Positions 1 to 12,275 of a stretch of DNA of 64,000 nucleotides are shown here, one piece after another. The stretch covers positions 24,723,501-24,787,500 of the forward strand of contig NC_084928.1 of NCBI RefSeq assembly GCF_958298935.1, given 5' to 3'. Source of the DNA: Phragmites australis (lineage: Eukaryota > Streptophyta > Magnoliopsida > Poales > Poaceae). The stretch's first letter is position 1, and each line of letters starts with the position of its first letter. Under the pieces are notes generated by a model. The model was not told the DNA's origin. It was given only the letters and a program-made list of their open reading frames with translations, and ran no database searches. A program made the position numbers and the translations under genes.

Positions 1-1407
1 AGGGACTTCAAGACCAAGATTTCGACAACACTGAGCAGCATTGGGTAAAAGGCAAGTGTCCTTGATCATATTGAACCTATGTTTTCAAATATTTTGTTTT
101 ACAAAATTGCATGCAGTATCAATATGATGGGTAGTCACCTATGTTAGGGTTTTTCCTAGATTTTCTCTTATCATCCCTTGGAACCTAGATGGTTTATGGT
201 TAGGTGTCTTTGTGGGTAGATTGCTTAGCCATGCTTTTGGGATGTTAAGAAGTGTCATAATCTTGACTAATGAACATATACAATATTGATGGTTAATTTG
301 TTAATGGTCTAGCAACATGGAAGTAGAGGCCTTGAGCAAAGTAGTTTTGATGGTTGTCATGGTTATGATGTTGGTTTAGTGTTTGCTCAAGTAACCTAAG
401 TAAGGACCGGTTCGTGGAGCGACAACCCAAGAAGTAACGTACCAACCACGAGGCTGATATGGGTAAGGCGTGACATACTGATTGGAATCTATCCAGTGTG
501 TGTTGGGTTAGCACAAAAGGGGGCTTCTGGGTAGGAGCTTTGCTTGCATAAAGCCTGGCGGTGAAACCTAGTGGGCAGACACATACTGGATTAGTCTCTG
601 GTTAGTGGAAAATGTCATGCAGTGATTCTTGGCGGCACATCACTGGCGTGTGTTAAGTGTTTCGCGAACACGGCAACATGGAATTCACTGACTCGTGGGG
701 AAAGCTGGACAACCTCTGCAGAGTGTAAAACTGTTATAACAGCCGTGCTCACAGATATGAGAGACTTGGATCCTCACATGATTAGTGGGTTGTGGTTATG
801 GGTTTGGTTATGGTTATGGTTCTGGTACAGGGAGTACTAGATGGTTGTGGTTATGGTTCTGGTACAGGGAGTACTAGACGGTTATGGTATGCAAGGTGGG
901 GAGCCTTGTATGCTGGATGTTAGACTGTATGGGTTACATTCACTTAATAATTGCTTAATACTTTTGAGTCCAAATATGTTTTCATTACTCGCATTTACGC
1001 AAAAATGTGCCATGTGTTAGCCTATTCTTGATATAAGCCTGCATATCATTACTTTCCCCCACTTACTGAGTACTCTATGTGCTCACACTTGCTATTTTTC
1101 CTATACCATGCGACATGTATGCTGCTGCTCAGTGAGTGAAGATGTTGAAGACTATCAAGACGAGGTTGTGATGTTCTAGGCGCGTGTCTCCCGGTCGGTT
1201 GCCTACGGTGTTGTTGGGCACCAGTGCTTCTGTTCCGCTGCAGATATCTTCATAGAAGACAATATATGTCAATTGCTGTAAGATTTTAACGTTATTTAAT
1301 AAAAGTATTGCTTTTTTTTACTTCACCTGTGACGTCCTTATGTGTGTTGAACATCCTGAGCACACATAAGCCACATCTGGTTTTGTCCGTTAAAACCGGG
1401 TGTGACA
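1..1407 (+). mobile_element. 3' part of a long Gypsy LTR (cut by window edge)
   Basis: This stretch is a close copy of 7583-9009, the 3' third of the solo LTR at 4955-9009, in the same orientation. It ends in the same way (ACCGGGTGTGACA, last base 1407). No primer-binding site follows, so it is a solo LTR or a 3' LTR whose start lies left of the window. Both copies hold a short degenerate tandem array of GGTTATGG-type units with 'GGTACAGGGAGTACTAGA' (about 785-885 here). The large LTR and TGTAACACCC...TGTGACA ends resemble grass chromovirus (Tekay-like) LTRs; the family name is inference. Confidence 0.75.
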
Positions 1408-2450
1408 AACACTCAAGAATCACAAGCCAAGAACTAATCAAAGCGACAACGAGAGAGAGAACTTAGTAAAAATAATTATTATTTTGATTGCACGTAGCTA
1501 TTAGTTTACCTGATTGCACCTAGCTATCCAGTGCCCTAGATGCAAAGTTTGCACGGTGCTTTCCTTCATCCGGATACACCATAAAATTTCCCCAGCCTCT
1601 AAGATGCAAGCTTCCTATAAATAATCTAGGGTACCTTTTGATTCCTTGTAATGTTAAAGCTTTTTCAGAGAACGCCCACAGATATGTCTAAAAGAAAGAT
1701 GTACAAGACTTACTTTGGAAGCCTTATTCCTTCTGTGAATTGTCATGCGGACAAGTGAAGATGGAGGAGACGGAGACACACTATTGATGAAGCTGAAAAG
1801 TGGCGAGTACTGCATCCAGAAAGTAAGAAATTAGATGGTTAATGATTCTAGCACTGGCATTGACAAATAGCCAAATTTCTAATGCCCTGTTTCCACACAC
1901 AAATTAAAAAGGAAAGAAAGACAAGATTCCCTAATAATCTAATCATCCACTTAGCACAAGAGAAGTACAAATAACACAACACTAGTTAATTATGACTGAA
2001 CAACACATGTTGCAACCTTTTCCAACTTTCTGTAATGTATTCAAGGAAAACATGCGTGACCATAAACCTTTTGAAACCCTTCTGTAATTTTATCTTGTCT
2101 TTGAATAGAAAAACTGAGCTATCCTGAAGATCAGAAAAATACAATGGTTCGCCTCAATATGTCCCTAGCACTAATCATGTAGAGTCTTATTATGTCAAGT
2201 GTCTAGGAATCCATTCACTATTTATAGAAGCTATTTTACAGCATCAATTTTGTCATAAATATCAGTCTATATACCTTGTCCTTGGTTTATAAGCAAACTT
2301 TTGTGGAATTTAAGGAAGAGTTTGATGAAACAAAGCATGCAGCATAAATGAGAAATGGCTAACTTAATATTGGGTTATAACATAATAGATCCAATTTGAA
2401 ACCATAAACCAATATAGGCCACAAATCAACCAAAAGTAGGTGCGTTGTTA
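1408..2450. other. Anonymous intergenic sequence
   Basis: AT-rich sequence between the truncated LTR and a MITE-like element. I see no long ORF, no known protein motif and no terminal repeats in it. It may be host DNA or old transposon remnant. Confidence 0.4.
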
Positions 2451-3207
2451 AGGCCCTATTTGTTTCAGCTTAAGATTATAATAAGCAACTTATAGATGGT
2501 TGATTATAATAAGCTGGATTATGATAAGCTGTAGGCAAATAAGCTATCAGCTATTTGGCAATCTAGATTATTGGAGCCTGGATTATTCTTTTTTAGATGG
2601 TTAAAGTCTGCAATGCCCTCAACTATTTTAGGTGACTAGTTTATTCTTTTGTGACGTGTTAAACATTCATTTGGACTTGCACCCACCCTGATATGTACTT
2701 TTGGAATGTCTTTGCAAGCCATGGGTTAAAGCACTCATCCATTAGGCGTAAGGAAACTCAAAACTTTTGATTTCAATATAGCCGTGGAGGCCAAATTCAG
2801 GCCAACAGCCACACGCAACCCTAAATCTCTCCTCAACAGCTAACCCTAAATCCTGGAGGCGTGGGGTTAGGGCTACAAATAGAGATAGGAGAAGGGCAGA
2901 GATAGAGACAGGTTGAGAGGGGATAGGGAGGAAAGAGAGGGAGGAGGTACCTCTGGTGGGATGAGAATGCTCGACGGTGGTGGTGGCGGTGGAGCAGAAG
3001 TTTGGGCAAGTCGAGGGCTATTCGTAACACGATCTGATGCAAGTGGAATCAGTGTTTCCTTTTCTTTACCCAAGGAATCTAATGCTGGCCTCCATCTGAG
3101 CTCTAGAAAGGGCTGGAATGTCATATTCCAATTACATGGTGCAAGCAAACAGGAGGCCCAGGACTTAAATTCCAATTCAGCCTAAATGAAGGGATCCAAA
3201 CAAGCCC
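2451..3207. mobile_element. Probable non-autonomous TIR element (MITE-like)
   Basis: The left end reads GGCCCTATTTGTTTCAGCTT and the right end GGATCCAAACAAGCCC. They form an imperfect terminal inverted repeat of the 'GGGC-TGTTTGG' kind common to grass PIF/hAT-like MITEs. TTA flanks both ends (2448-2450 and 3208-3210), as expected for PIF/Harbinger insertion. The left part holds repeated 'ataagct' motifs typical of these elements. There is no transposase. The middle (about 2830-3180) is purine-rich on the plus strand and may be captured or unrelated sequence. Exact ends and superfamily are uncertain. Confidence 0.45.
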
Positions 3208-4358
3208 TTATTTGAATTGATGCCAAATCCAAATTCAAATAATCCTATTTGAATTTAATCCCAAATATTTTCTTTTTTTCCTTTTCTTCTCGAGCTACCC
3301 CTCTCCTTTCTCTCTACGCGGCACACCTCCCCAACCCAGCTGGCCCGGTGTCACCCCCTCCACTCCTCCACGCATAAGACGTAGCGCACACTCGCACGGC
3401 CCATCTCCCATGTGTGCAGATGTTAGCCCAGCCGCCTGCTCTTCTCCTTCACCACTGTGCGGTCCCCACCACCTAGAGCCTTCTCCCTCCTCTAGCACAC
3501 GCCACCGTGCTATTCTTGGTTGCAGCTACGATTCTGGCGCATTCAAGACGGCAACAACTTATGTGTCCTCTCTTTCTCTCCAGCTCTCTCTGTGCTCTAA
3601 GCGCACACCAAAACTCCTGACACACCACGACTTTGTGGCACACCATACATGATGGTCGATGCTCACCACTTTCACCGTGTGCGCATTTTCCAGTAAGTGC
3701 CGCCAGAAAGAAGCTAAGCCATGCCATCTCTCTATAAAAGGGGAAGCCCGACCCCTTTTCCCCCTTTCTCTCCCCCATCTGCATCTCACCACCACTGCCC
3801 AATTCACCGACACCGCTGCAGCTCCATCGTTGCCTCTTCCCCATGAGCAGCCAAGGAGCAAGTAGAGCTCATCGTCAACCTTGTGCCACTCTTCCTCTTC
3901 CAAATGCCAAGAGGAAGCACATGGACATGAGGCTGAGCAGACACGACTGCTGCCTAAAGCTTCTCACCTTTGGCCGTCATCCTTTCCTTCTCCGTCCTTG
4001 AGCTTGATGAGCTTTCTAGCCTCTTCTGCTCCCTCCTAGCTAGCACGTCAAGGCCCATGTGTCCTGCCTTCATGAGGCAAGGTTTAGCCGTGGGATTTTC
4101 CCCTACTTCCCCGGTGTGGTTGACGTTGGTGGCCCACGCCCCTCTCTGCATTCCAGCCTCTATGCCGATGAGCCTAGGGTAGCTTGTAGGTACACGGAGT
4201 GCACTAATCGCGGGAAGGTGCTGCTCAGTTCTTCTACCGCTGCCTTGACCAGCTCGGGCCGCCATCTGGGAGTCTCCAGCCACCACCTGTCATTGATAAA
4301 CCCCAAAATGGGATCACTGTCGTGCGTAGATGCATGTCCCATAAGTCTGGTCATGAAT
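3208..4358 (+). repeat. Probable 5' half of an old Gypsy-type LTR
   Basis: C-rich leader-like sequence with a good TATA box (TATAAAAG at 3733) followed by a long CT- and CCA-rich stretch, as in promoter and leader regions of grass Gypsy LTRs. It is broken at 4358 by the LTR that begins at 4359. Its likely continuation is 10022-12275, which has the look of an LTR 3' half. The true 5' end was not found. Short ORFs on both strands here have no protein signature. Confidence 0.4.
3733..3740 (+). promoter_or_regulatory. TATA box of LTR-like promoter
   Basis: TATAAAAG followed by a C/T-rich leader, inside the probable old Gypsy LTR. Recognised from sequence only; activity is unknown. Confidence 0.4.
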
Positions 4359-7300
4359 TGTAACAGCCCAAGTTCTTAAAACTATAGAAATAAAAAAACT
4401 AAATAAAAATAAAATTTATATATATATATATGTTTTTTTTATTTCTTGTTTGATTGCTTGATTATGTGAGCTAAGGTATTTGTATAATTAGTATATATGC
4501 ATTGTATGTATATCTACATGTGTATATACATGAGAGAAAATAGTTTTGAAATAGAAAAGCTTTAAAAATGAAAAAGGCCAAAGCCATCTCTCTTTCTCTC
4601 CCTCTCTCAGTTCGGCCCGGTCTAGCCAGCCCAGCCCAACACCATCTCCCTCCCCTCTCTTCTCCATTCTCTGGGTCGTAGCCCAACTCATCTGCTGGCC
4701 CAGCACCCCTCCTCTCTTCTCTCCCTCTCTACCTCAGCTCAGCATAGCAGAAATAGCCAACCACCGCATGCATGCACCGCCGTTGTCATGTCCGAGCAGT
4801 TTGAATCCTTGGAATCAAGTTTGAGCCACCACCACTGGTTTCTTTCAAATCTAATTTGATTTAGAGATTAGGTAGCCTCCCGCCAATATATATGTGATCC
4901 TACACCCTCCTCAGACCATCCCGCATCTTTTGCCCAAGTCACCGAGAAGAAAACTGTAACACCCTGATTTTTAGAATTTACAACTTTTTAAAATTTTCCA
5001 AGATTATTGAATAGATTCACCAGTATTATAGGTTTAAAACCTATTTTTCTTAATGATTCAATCAATATAGGTTATTATTTCTTGTGCATTACATGCTGAG
5101 TTTTGTTAGGAGGCAGGTAAATGCATTAGAGTTCTTTTTCTTTTCTTTCTCTTTGGTGTTTTGAGTGAAAAAGATTTTGAAAAGGTTTTTACAAAACTCA
5201 GTAGTGAATAGGTTAAGGATCTTAATGGTTGGAATTCAAAGTCTTTGAATTCATCATCTATTCAATCCTTGATCATACCTGATCCTTCTCTAGTTCAATT
5301 CAAATCTTATCCAAATCCTTGTTTAAAGTCAATCTCTCCTCTTTCTCAAATTCTACCTAAATCCAAATTCAAATTCCTTATCTACTCCTATTCTTGTTCA
5401 ACCTCATTTTTCATTTCTCTTAAATTCACTCCATACTCAATTCAAATTCAAACCCTATTCAAATTTCTCTGCAATAGTTTCTTTTCTAAACCCTATATAT
5501 GCCTAAAGTATTTTTGGGCTCAATCTTGCTCAAGTCCAAACCCTTAGCCAAGTCATCTAGAAGGTCCAACACAAAGGATCCATGAAATCTGCAAATTTTC
5601 GCGGAGTCCTAGACAGCCTCATTTTTCCATGACGTTTCGGAGTTCAAAACGGCCTCAAATGCAAATCTTAACAATATAAAGTTGTAGGTCTCGTCGAGAG
5701 CTTCGATTTGAACCTATGGAAGTCGTCTTTTGGATAATGGAGCTAGGAGTTATTGCCCCCGAAATCAGTGCTGCGCAGATAAGTCTGAGTTCAAATAGTT
5801 TATCTTGTGGTGCATTTTTAGAAATCAAGATGGAGTTTTCAGAAGTTCCAATGGCTACCAAAGTTGTAGATCTTTTCGAGTACTACAATTTAGAATCAAG
5901 AAACGTCCAATTTAGAATCTGAAAGATGGAGATATCATTCTCAGAATACAGAGCTGGGAAAAAGGAAATTGTAACCGACTCGAACTTGAATCCGATTCGT
6001 GTTCGGTTTGGACTCCACCTCAACCAGCCACCCCTAGCCCTATATATATGAGTTGTACACCCTCTAATACCTCTATTCCATGCCCCCAAGCCCGAGAAGT
6101 CGCTGGTGCCCTATCCGTGTGTCGCCGGAGAGCTGCCGTTCGCCGGAGCCGCTGCCGCCGCTACCCGTGATGCGCTATGTCGTCTTCTCCGCGAATCCTC
6201 CTTTCTCGACCATCAAAGCAAGATGAGGACCCATTCTTCTCCTCTATACTATTGTTTTAGCATCATACTAAATCCCTAGCCAAGCCCTAGCCCCGGCCAA
6301 AGCCCGATCTACGCCGCCACGGTCGTCGCCGTCGCGGACAGCCGCGGGACAGCCGCGCTGTAGCCGATTGGCATCGACGTTCCCGACTGATCAGAGGTCA
6401 AATTACCAAGCCCTTTCACCGGTGCATGTCCCATGATGTTCCCTACGCCCTCACCAACCAGGTGGGCTAGTAGATTAGCCAAGCTATCGAAATCAAGGTT
6501 GACATACCCGCTGTCCGGTTTCTAGACATGTTCTGCAAGCGCACCGGATTTGCATTCGCGTTCCCTGTCAATTCAAAAGCCATATGGATGCACCAACCAC
6601 GTCACGACGTGTCCCATAGAGTCTTCTACGTGACCCTAGGAACTCATCCCCGTTTGTGCAGCGACACGACCAGGACGCCATTGCCAACCACTGCATGTCG
6701 CAGTCATCACCCGTCTCATCTCCGTTGATTGTTCTTCCTCTCAGTGGATGATCTACCAAAACCCATGCCATAGAATTATGTTCCTGGGTTATATGAACAT
6801 CTTTGTTCAAACAGTTTCTCAAATTTCATAGCCAATCTCTGGGAACGCTAGCGTCTTTATTCCTGAATCTGTTCGCGGTCACCACCAAACCTAGAAGCAG
6901 TCATCACTGTTTTGCCGCTACCTCGGATGACCCCTTCCAAAACCAACCATATCGTTGAGTTAGTCTTTCCGCGTTCTACACCATACTTCCCTCATTTCAC
7001 TGAAACACCACTGAAGACGACATCGATGTCTGTGGCCACATGCTCGATCGCCATCTTCGACGAAACCCGAACCACCACCGCTACATAGAGTGACTAGTAG
7101 TATCTTTAACCTAGAAGCACAACCTTCGGCCTTTTTGATCCATCATAGGTGGTCGATACTAGATCTTCGCGTATCCCTTCTTTAATCCAAGATGTTACTT
7201 GCAAAGCATGCCAAGTCAGCGCCACATCATTCTCCTTAGCCTGGTCAGTGAAGTCTAGTGTGCCCTACACTTCTTGAATCTTGCGCAATGATGTTGTCAA

Positions 7301-10021
7301 GCCTCACACAGTGATTATAAATAAAGCCTTTCCCATAGGAAGATAGTTCCGGAAAATCAGCATTTCCTTTCCAGTCTAATTCATCTCTCGAAAGGTGTTC
7401 TCTTTTCATCTTAACTCTGATTTAGGTGATTCTTGCGTCTAAATGTTTCTAAAATCTTCCCGATCCAACCATAGTGTTTTTAAAGTGTTTTGATGATGTT
7501 TGGTATGTTGTTCTTAGTATTTTCCTTTGTGTTGTTTGTCGGTAGTTCTCGCGATTAGTTGATAACGTTCCGGAGCAGTTCGAGGGACTTCAAGACCAAG
7601 ATTTCGACAACACTGAGCAGCATTGGGTAAAAGGCAAGTGTCCTTGATCATATTGAACCTATGTTTTCAAATGTTTTGTTTTACAAAATTGCATGCAATG
7701 TCTATCAATATGATGGGTAGTCACCTATGTTAGGGTTTTCCCTAGATTTTCCCTTATCATCCCTTGGAACCTAGATGGTTTATGGTTAGGTGTCCTTTGT
7801 GGGTAGATTGCTTAGCCATGCTTTTGGGATGTTAAGAAGTGTCATAATCTTGACTAATGAACATATACAACAATAGTGGTTAATTTGTTAATGGTCTAGC
7901 AACATGGAACCTTAGGCCTTGAGCAAAGTGGTTTGATGGTTGTCATGGTTATGATGTTGGTTTAGTGTTTGCTCAAGTAACCTAAGTAAGGATCAGTTCG
8001 TGGAGCGACAATCCAATAAGTAACGTACCAACCACGAGGCTGATATGGGTAAGACGTGACATACTGATTAGAGTCTATCCAGTGTGTGTTGGGTCAGCAC
8101 AAAAGGGGGCTTCTAGGTAGGAGCTTAGCTTACGTAAAGCCTAGCGGTGAAACCTAGTGGGCAGACACATACTGGATTAGTCTCTGGTTAGTGGCAAATA
8201 TCATGCAGTGATTCTTGGTGGCACACCATTGGCGTGTGTTAAGTGTTTCGCAAACACGGCAACATGAAATTCACTGACTCGTGGGGAAAGCTGGACAACC
8301 TCTGCAGAGTGTAAAACTGTTATAACAGCCGTGCTCATGGATATGAGAGACTTGGATCCTCACATGATTAGTGGGTTGTGGTTATGGATTTGGTTGTGGT
8401 TATGAGTTTGGTTGTGGTTATAGTTCTGGTACAGGGAGTATTAGATGGTTATGGTTTTGGTTATAGTACAGGGAGTACTAGACGGTTATGGTGTGCAATG
8501 TGGGGAGCTTTGTATGCTGGATGCTGAATTGTTTGGGTTACATTCATTTAATAACTGCTTAATATTTTTGAGTCCAAATATGTTTTAATACTCACATTTA
8601 CGCAAATATACCATGTGTTAGCCTATTTTTAATATAAGCCTGTATATCATTATCTTTCCCGCACTTGCTGAGCGCGTCATGTGCTCACACTTGCTATTTT
8701 CCCTATACCATGCTACATGTATGCTGCTGCTCAGTGAGTGAAGATGTTTAAGACTATCAAGACGAGGTTGTGACATTCTAGGCGCGTGTCTCCCGGTCGG
8801 TTGCCTGCGGTGTTGTTGGGCACCGGTGCTTCTGTTCTGCTGCAGATATCTTCATGGAAGATAATATATGTCAATTGCTGTAAGAGTTTAACGTTTATTT
8901 AATAAAAGTATTACTTTTGTTACTTCACCTGTGACATCCTTATGTGTGTTGAACATCCTGAGCACACATAAGTTGCATCTGGTTTTGGCCATTAAAACCG
9001 GATGTGACAAAAACATCGCCCAAAGCCCAACCCCAGCGAGCTCCGAAGCTTTGCGTCACCCGTCACTATCGCAAGCCTCTCTGGAGCCTCTTCGACGTCG
9101 ATACGTGCCCTAGGTGAGTTCCCCGTGCCTTCCTGAACCTTTTCTGCCGCTCGCCATCGAGTTTAGGTCACCGGAGCTCCATTCTGGCAAGCTTCTAGCC
9201 GAGCGCCACCACGAGGGTATTGTAAAGTATTTGTAGTGGATTCCTAGCGCACACCTCAGTAGTGTGTAAGAGTTATCCATCGGCAACAGATGCTCGGCAA
9301 AACAGGATGATACATCTTGTGGGTAAAGTGCAACCTCTGTAGAGTTAAAATAGAATATTCTGCCGTGCTCATGGTCACGAGCGGGACTGAAAACCTACTA
9401 TGATTATAACCGGATGTTTTAGTCAGTCGGGTCAATTGTGATGGTGGGAATTATATTTGAGGGTGGTCAATCATAGTGGTGGGAACTATGAATGAGGGTT
9501 CAACCAACTTGGGTTGAGGTGTTGGTTAGTTGGTTAAGTCAAGATGGATGGAATCTTGAGGTGGTTGGTTATTCACTTAAATATATTTGCTTTTCAAATG
9601 TTTTTACTTAAATACTGATTTATGCAAAGGAGCCATTCAACCCATTTATTGTTAAAACCTTCATATGCATACTGTTCCTTCACAACTTGTTGACTACGAC
9701 AAGTGCTCAATCCTGCTATCACCAAACACTAAGTTGGAGAAGGTATCGAGGAGTACGCTGAAGGTGGATCATTCTAAGATGCTTTCTACATTGATGATGC
9801 CTGTGGAAGAGTCATAAAGGATTAGAGTCTTCGTAGTTCGTTTAGTTCCACTACAGTTTATTTGGTTCTTCGACCCTTAAAAGTCACTTTTGTAAGATGG
9901 TTAATTCGATTAAGTATGGATATTGTAATGATTATCATCAGTGAAGTCACTATATGTTAGGATTGATTCATGTGCTCAACACATAGATGAGATTGGTTTA
10001 TTTCTTGAACCGGTCTCAACA
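4359..10021 (+). mobile_element. Solo Gypsy-type LTR split by a nested solo LTR
   Basis: The LTR starts TGTAACAGCCCAAG at 4359 and ends GGTCTCAACA at 10021. The flanks TGAAT (4354-4358) and TGAAC (10022-10026) are a 5-bp target-site duplication with one mismatch. The younger solo LTR 4955-9009 is inserted in it. Without that insert and its duplicated AAAAC the LTR is about 1.6 kb (4359-4954 plus 9015-10021). No internal region or primer site is present, so the element has been reduced to one LTR. Boundaries rest on the paired TG..CA ends and near-matching TSD. Confidence 0.6.
4955..9009 (+). mobile_element. Solo LTR, long Gypsy (chromovirus-like), perfect TSD
   Basis: A single 4055-bp LTR starts TGTAACACCCTGATTT and ends CCGGATGTGACA. 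It is bounded by perfect 5-bp target-site duplications AAAAC (4950-4954 and 9010-9014). There is no gag, pol or primer-binding site, so it arose by LTR-LTR recombination. The same family supplies 1-1407. The TGTAACACCC start and very long LTR fit grass Tekay-type chromoviruses, but that assignment is inference. It contains two copies of an AAAGTTGTAGATCT-type motif (5678, 5860) that also occurs in the CACTA element at 24949. The short ORFs inside have no coding signature. Confidence 0.8.
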
Positions 10022-12275
10022 TGAACCCCCAACAAGAACTCAATGCCAGCGAGGTCTCCAGCATAGGACTGTCTTTCCTTGTCGTTGCCCCCTTCGATGT
10101 TGTTCTGCTCCGCCCAACGAGCCACGCACTTGTGTATTGCATAGGCCATAGGTTCCTTCAACGCAGGCCAGCTGGCCTCTCCTGTCGGTGGGCCATAGAG
10201 TTAGGTGGGCCAGCCTAGCTCACTCGGCCCATTAGCCCAACGACCTTAGGCCATTTTCCCCTGATGGGTCAGCCACTATGCAACCCAAGACTAGGCCTAA
10301 GCCCAGGCCCAAGCCTAAGTCTAGGCCCAAATCTAGCTTAACCATGCACTATTTAGTGGGCCCCATAGTAATGTTCAGTGGGTTTCACCTGTGGGCCCCA
10401 CCCATGAATAGTGCCATTTTGTAATTCTTGATTTAATTTTAGATTAAATCTTTCTAGAGTCATAACTTTATCGTTTTGCCTCTGATCCTAGCGGTTCTTT
10501 GGCCTAAATTCATCAAAATATGAGATCTATATTTCTATCTCAATGTGATATCCATTAGGACTCATTTGGTTTTCCATTTGGTGTTATTTGTTTATTCTCT
10601 AGTATAGGCCATCATTAATCATAATTGTGTTTGCAAAACCAGAGGAATTCACAGAGGAACCAACAAACCCTGACTTTGACCAAGGACTAGAAGAAGACTT
10701 CGGAGAAGACAAGTCCTATCTCCTTGATAATTTTGAACCCAATTTTTGATAATCTAATTGATCAACTTAAAACTTAACTTATTATCGCATGTGCTATGTA
10801 TTGTGCTATTTCAACTACTTGCAGTAGTTAAATCCTATCAAACAATTGTCATGCCTTAAATGTCATGATCATGAATCCATGTCACCGTAGGATTACCTAT
10901 CGTTATTTATATTAACACCAGACGACACCTTGATATCTAGCATGCTTAAGATTGAATACATCTCTTCAGAGATGTCACTTCACTAAATATCAATTAAATT
11001 CATATGCCATGAATCTTTGGGGATTGTGGAGTCCTTGATAGTGTGAGATATAGCGGGTGATGTGTAAAAATTGGTGAAAACTATTTTGGTGGGGGCAAGT
11101 AGAGTAGTCCTCCAGTGAGGATGCTCTTGGGGGCTTGAATTACCTGTGTGATATTCATTGCCACCTAAAGATGGCTACCCTGGCAGTATAAGTATCGGAT
11201 CATTACGTTGTCATGCTAAGCCACCTAGTGCGACTATACATCCTGTTATGGGAAGGACTTGACTTTTCTATCTCTCGACAAAGTTGGACATTTTACTAAG
11301 AGGCCAAGGGAGGAACGAGAACCCAAGCATCTGTTAGGTGCTTCGTGGGATGTTTATTGAACTAGACTCTTTACGAAGGTCCCGATGGTACCTTGACGTC
11401 CCTTACGTAGACCTGCATCACTTGGGGTGTCTCGTAGTATAGTCTAGCAAGGGAAGGTGCTTGAAACGTCTTGGCATGATTCACTCCTCCACTTTGCAAC
11501 GGTCAGAGGCTAAGCATATCGCATGGGAACAGTGTACAACCTATACTGAGTGTAAATCTATTCGAATAGCCATGTATATGGTCATGGATATGCAAAACAA
11601 TGACCTCATTTGGTTAGACTCGGGGCATGTGTACCTTTGATAAGTGAGTGTGTGGACAGATGTTCGTATGATGAGGTTGCTGGCTCGATCCGCCAAGAGC
11701 TTTGTTGTACTAGAGGTACACCAAACACAATGATAGAAGATTATGGAGTGAGGTGTAGCCCTTCCCAAGACCGAAAACACCAAATATACCTTGTTACCTT
11801 TAAATTGTTTCAAAGTTATTGGTAATGAATATAACTAGATACTTGCCATAAATTGTTTTATGCTTAAAACTAAACCATAAAGCCTTATCCTTGAGCCATC
11901 CTTTTTTTCATCTATCAAGCGCTTGCAATAGTATAAGACTTGCTGAGTACCTTCTGTACTCATTCTTTCTTTCATTCAGATGAGGAGATGAATGCCGACT
12001 TCACTGGAGACGAAGGCACGGATGAGTAGATTAGAGATCATGTTTGCACCCTAGCTGCATGTGGCTTTGGATCATTGTTCCGCTGTGCTTTTGTTGGCTG
12101 GTTAGCCAGGTTTGTAATGTATCATATTGTTTAAGACCTTTTGTTCTGTTGTAACCTTAACCTTTTATATACGATGTATGACCATGATGCCACAATTGTT
12201 GTACTATACATACTAGCTACATGATCTAAGGACTAATACATGAGGCATAGGAGATTCCTGGAAAGAGGTCTTACA
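10022..12275 (+). repeat. Probable 3' half of the old Gypsy-type LTR
   Basis: The sequence has the usual layout of a grass chromovirus LTR 3' half: GGCCCA-rich start, a purine-rich 'gaccaaggactagaagaagact' block, then a GT-rich end with TGTTGTAACC and the terminal GGTCTTACA. The end at 12275 is sharp: 12276 onward is in-frame CACTA transposase read on the minus strand. A short degenerate repeat of AGGCCCAAGCCTAAG units lies at about 10280-10335. No protein-coding region was recognised. Pairing with 3208-4358 is inferred from the nesting. Confidence 0.45.

Noticed and set aside
785..885. Runs of GGTTATGG that look telomere-like
   Set aside because: The units are irregular, not TTTAGGG, and recur at the same place in the second LTR copy (8375-8485), so they are an LTR minisatellite.
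2873..3185. Overlapping ORFs of 90-100 codons on both strands
   Set aside because: Low-complexity purine/pyrimidine sequence inside a MITE-like element; no domain, and both strands are open for compositional reasons.
3473..3903. Minus-strand ORFs of 114-123 codons
   Set aside because: They lie antisense to an LTR leader-like region, have no domain, and read Arg/Glu-rich shadow sequence.
1..9009. 1-1407 and 7583-9009 as the two LTRs of one retrotransposon
   Set aside because: 4955-9009 is a complete LTR with its own perfect AAAAC TSD on both sides, so the two copies are separate insertions, and no gag-pol lies between.
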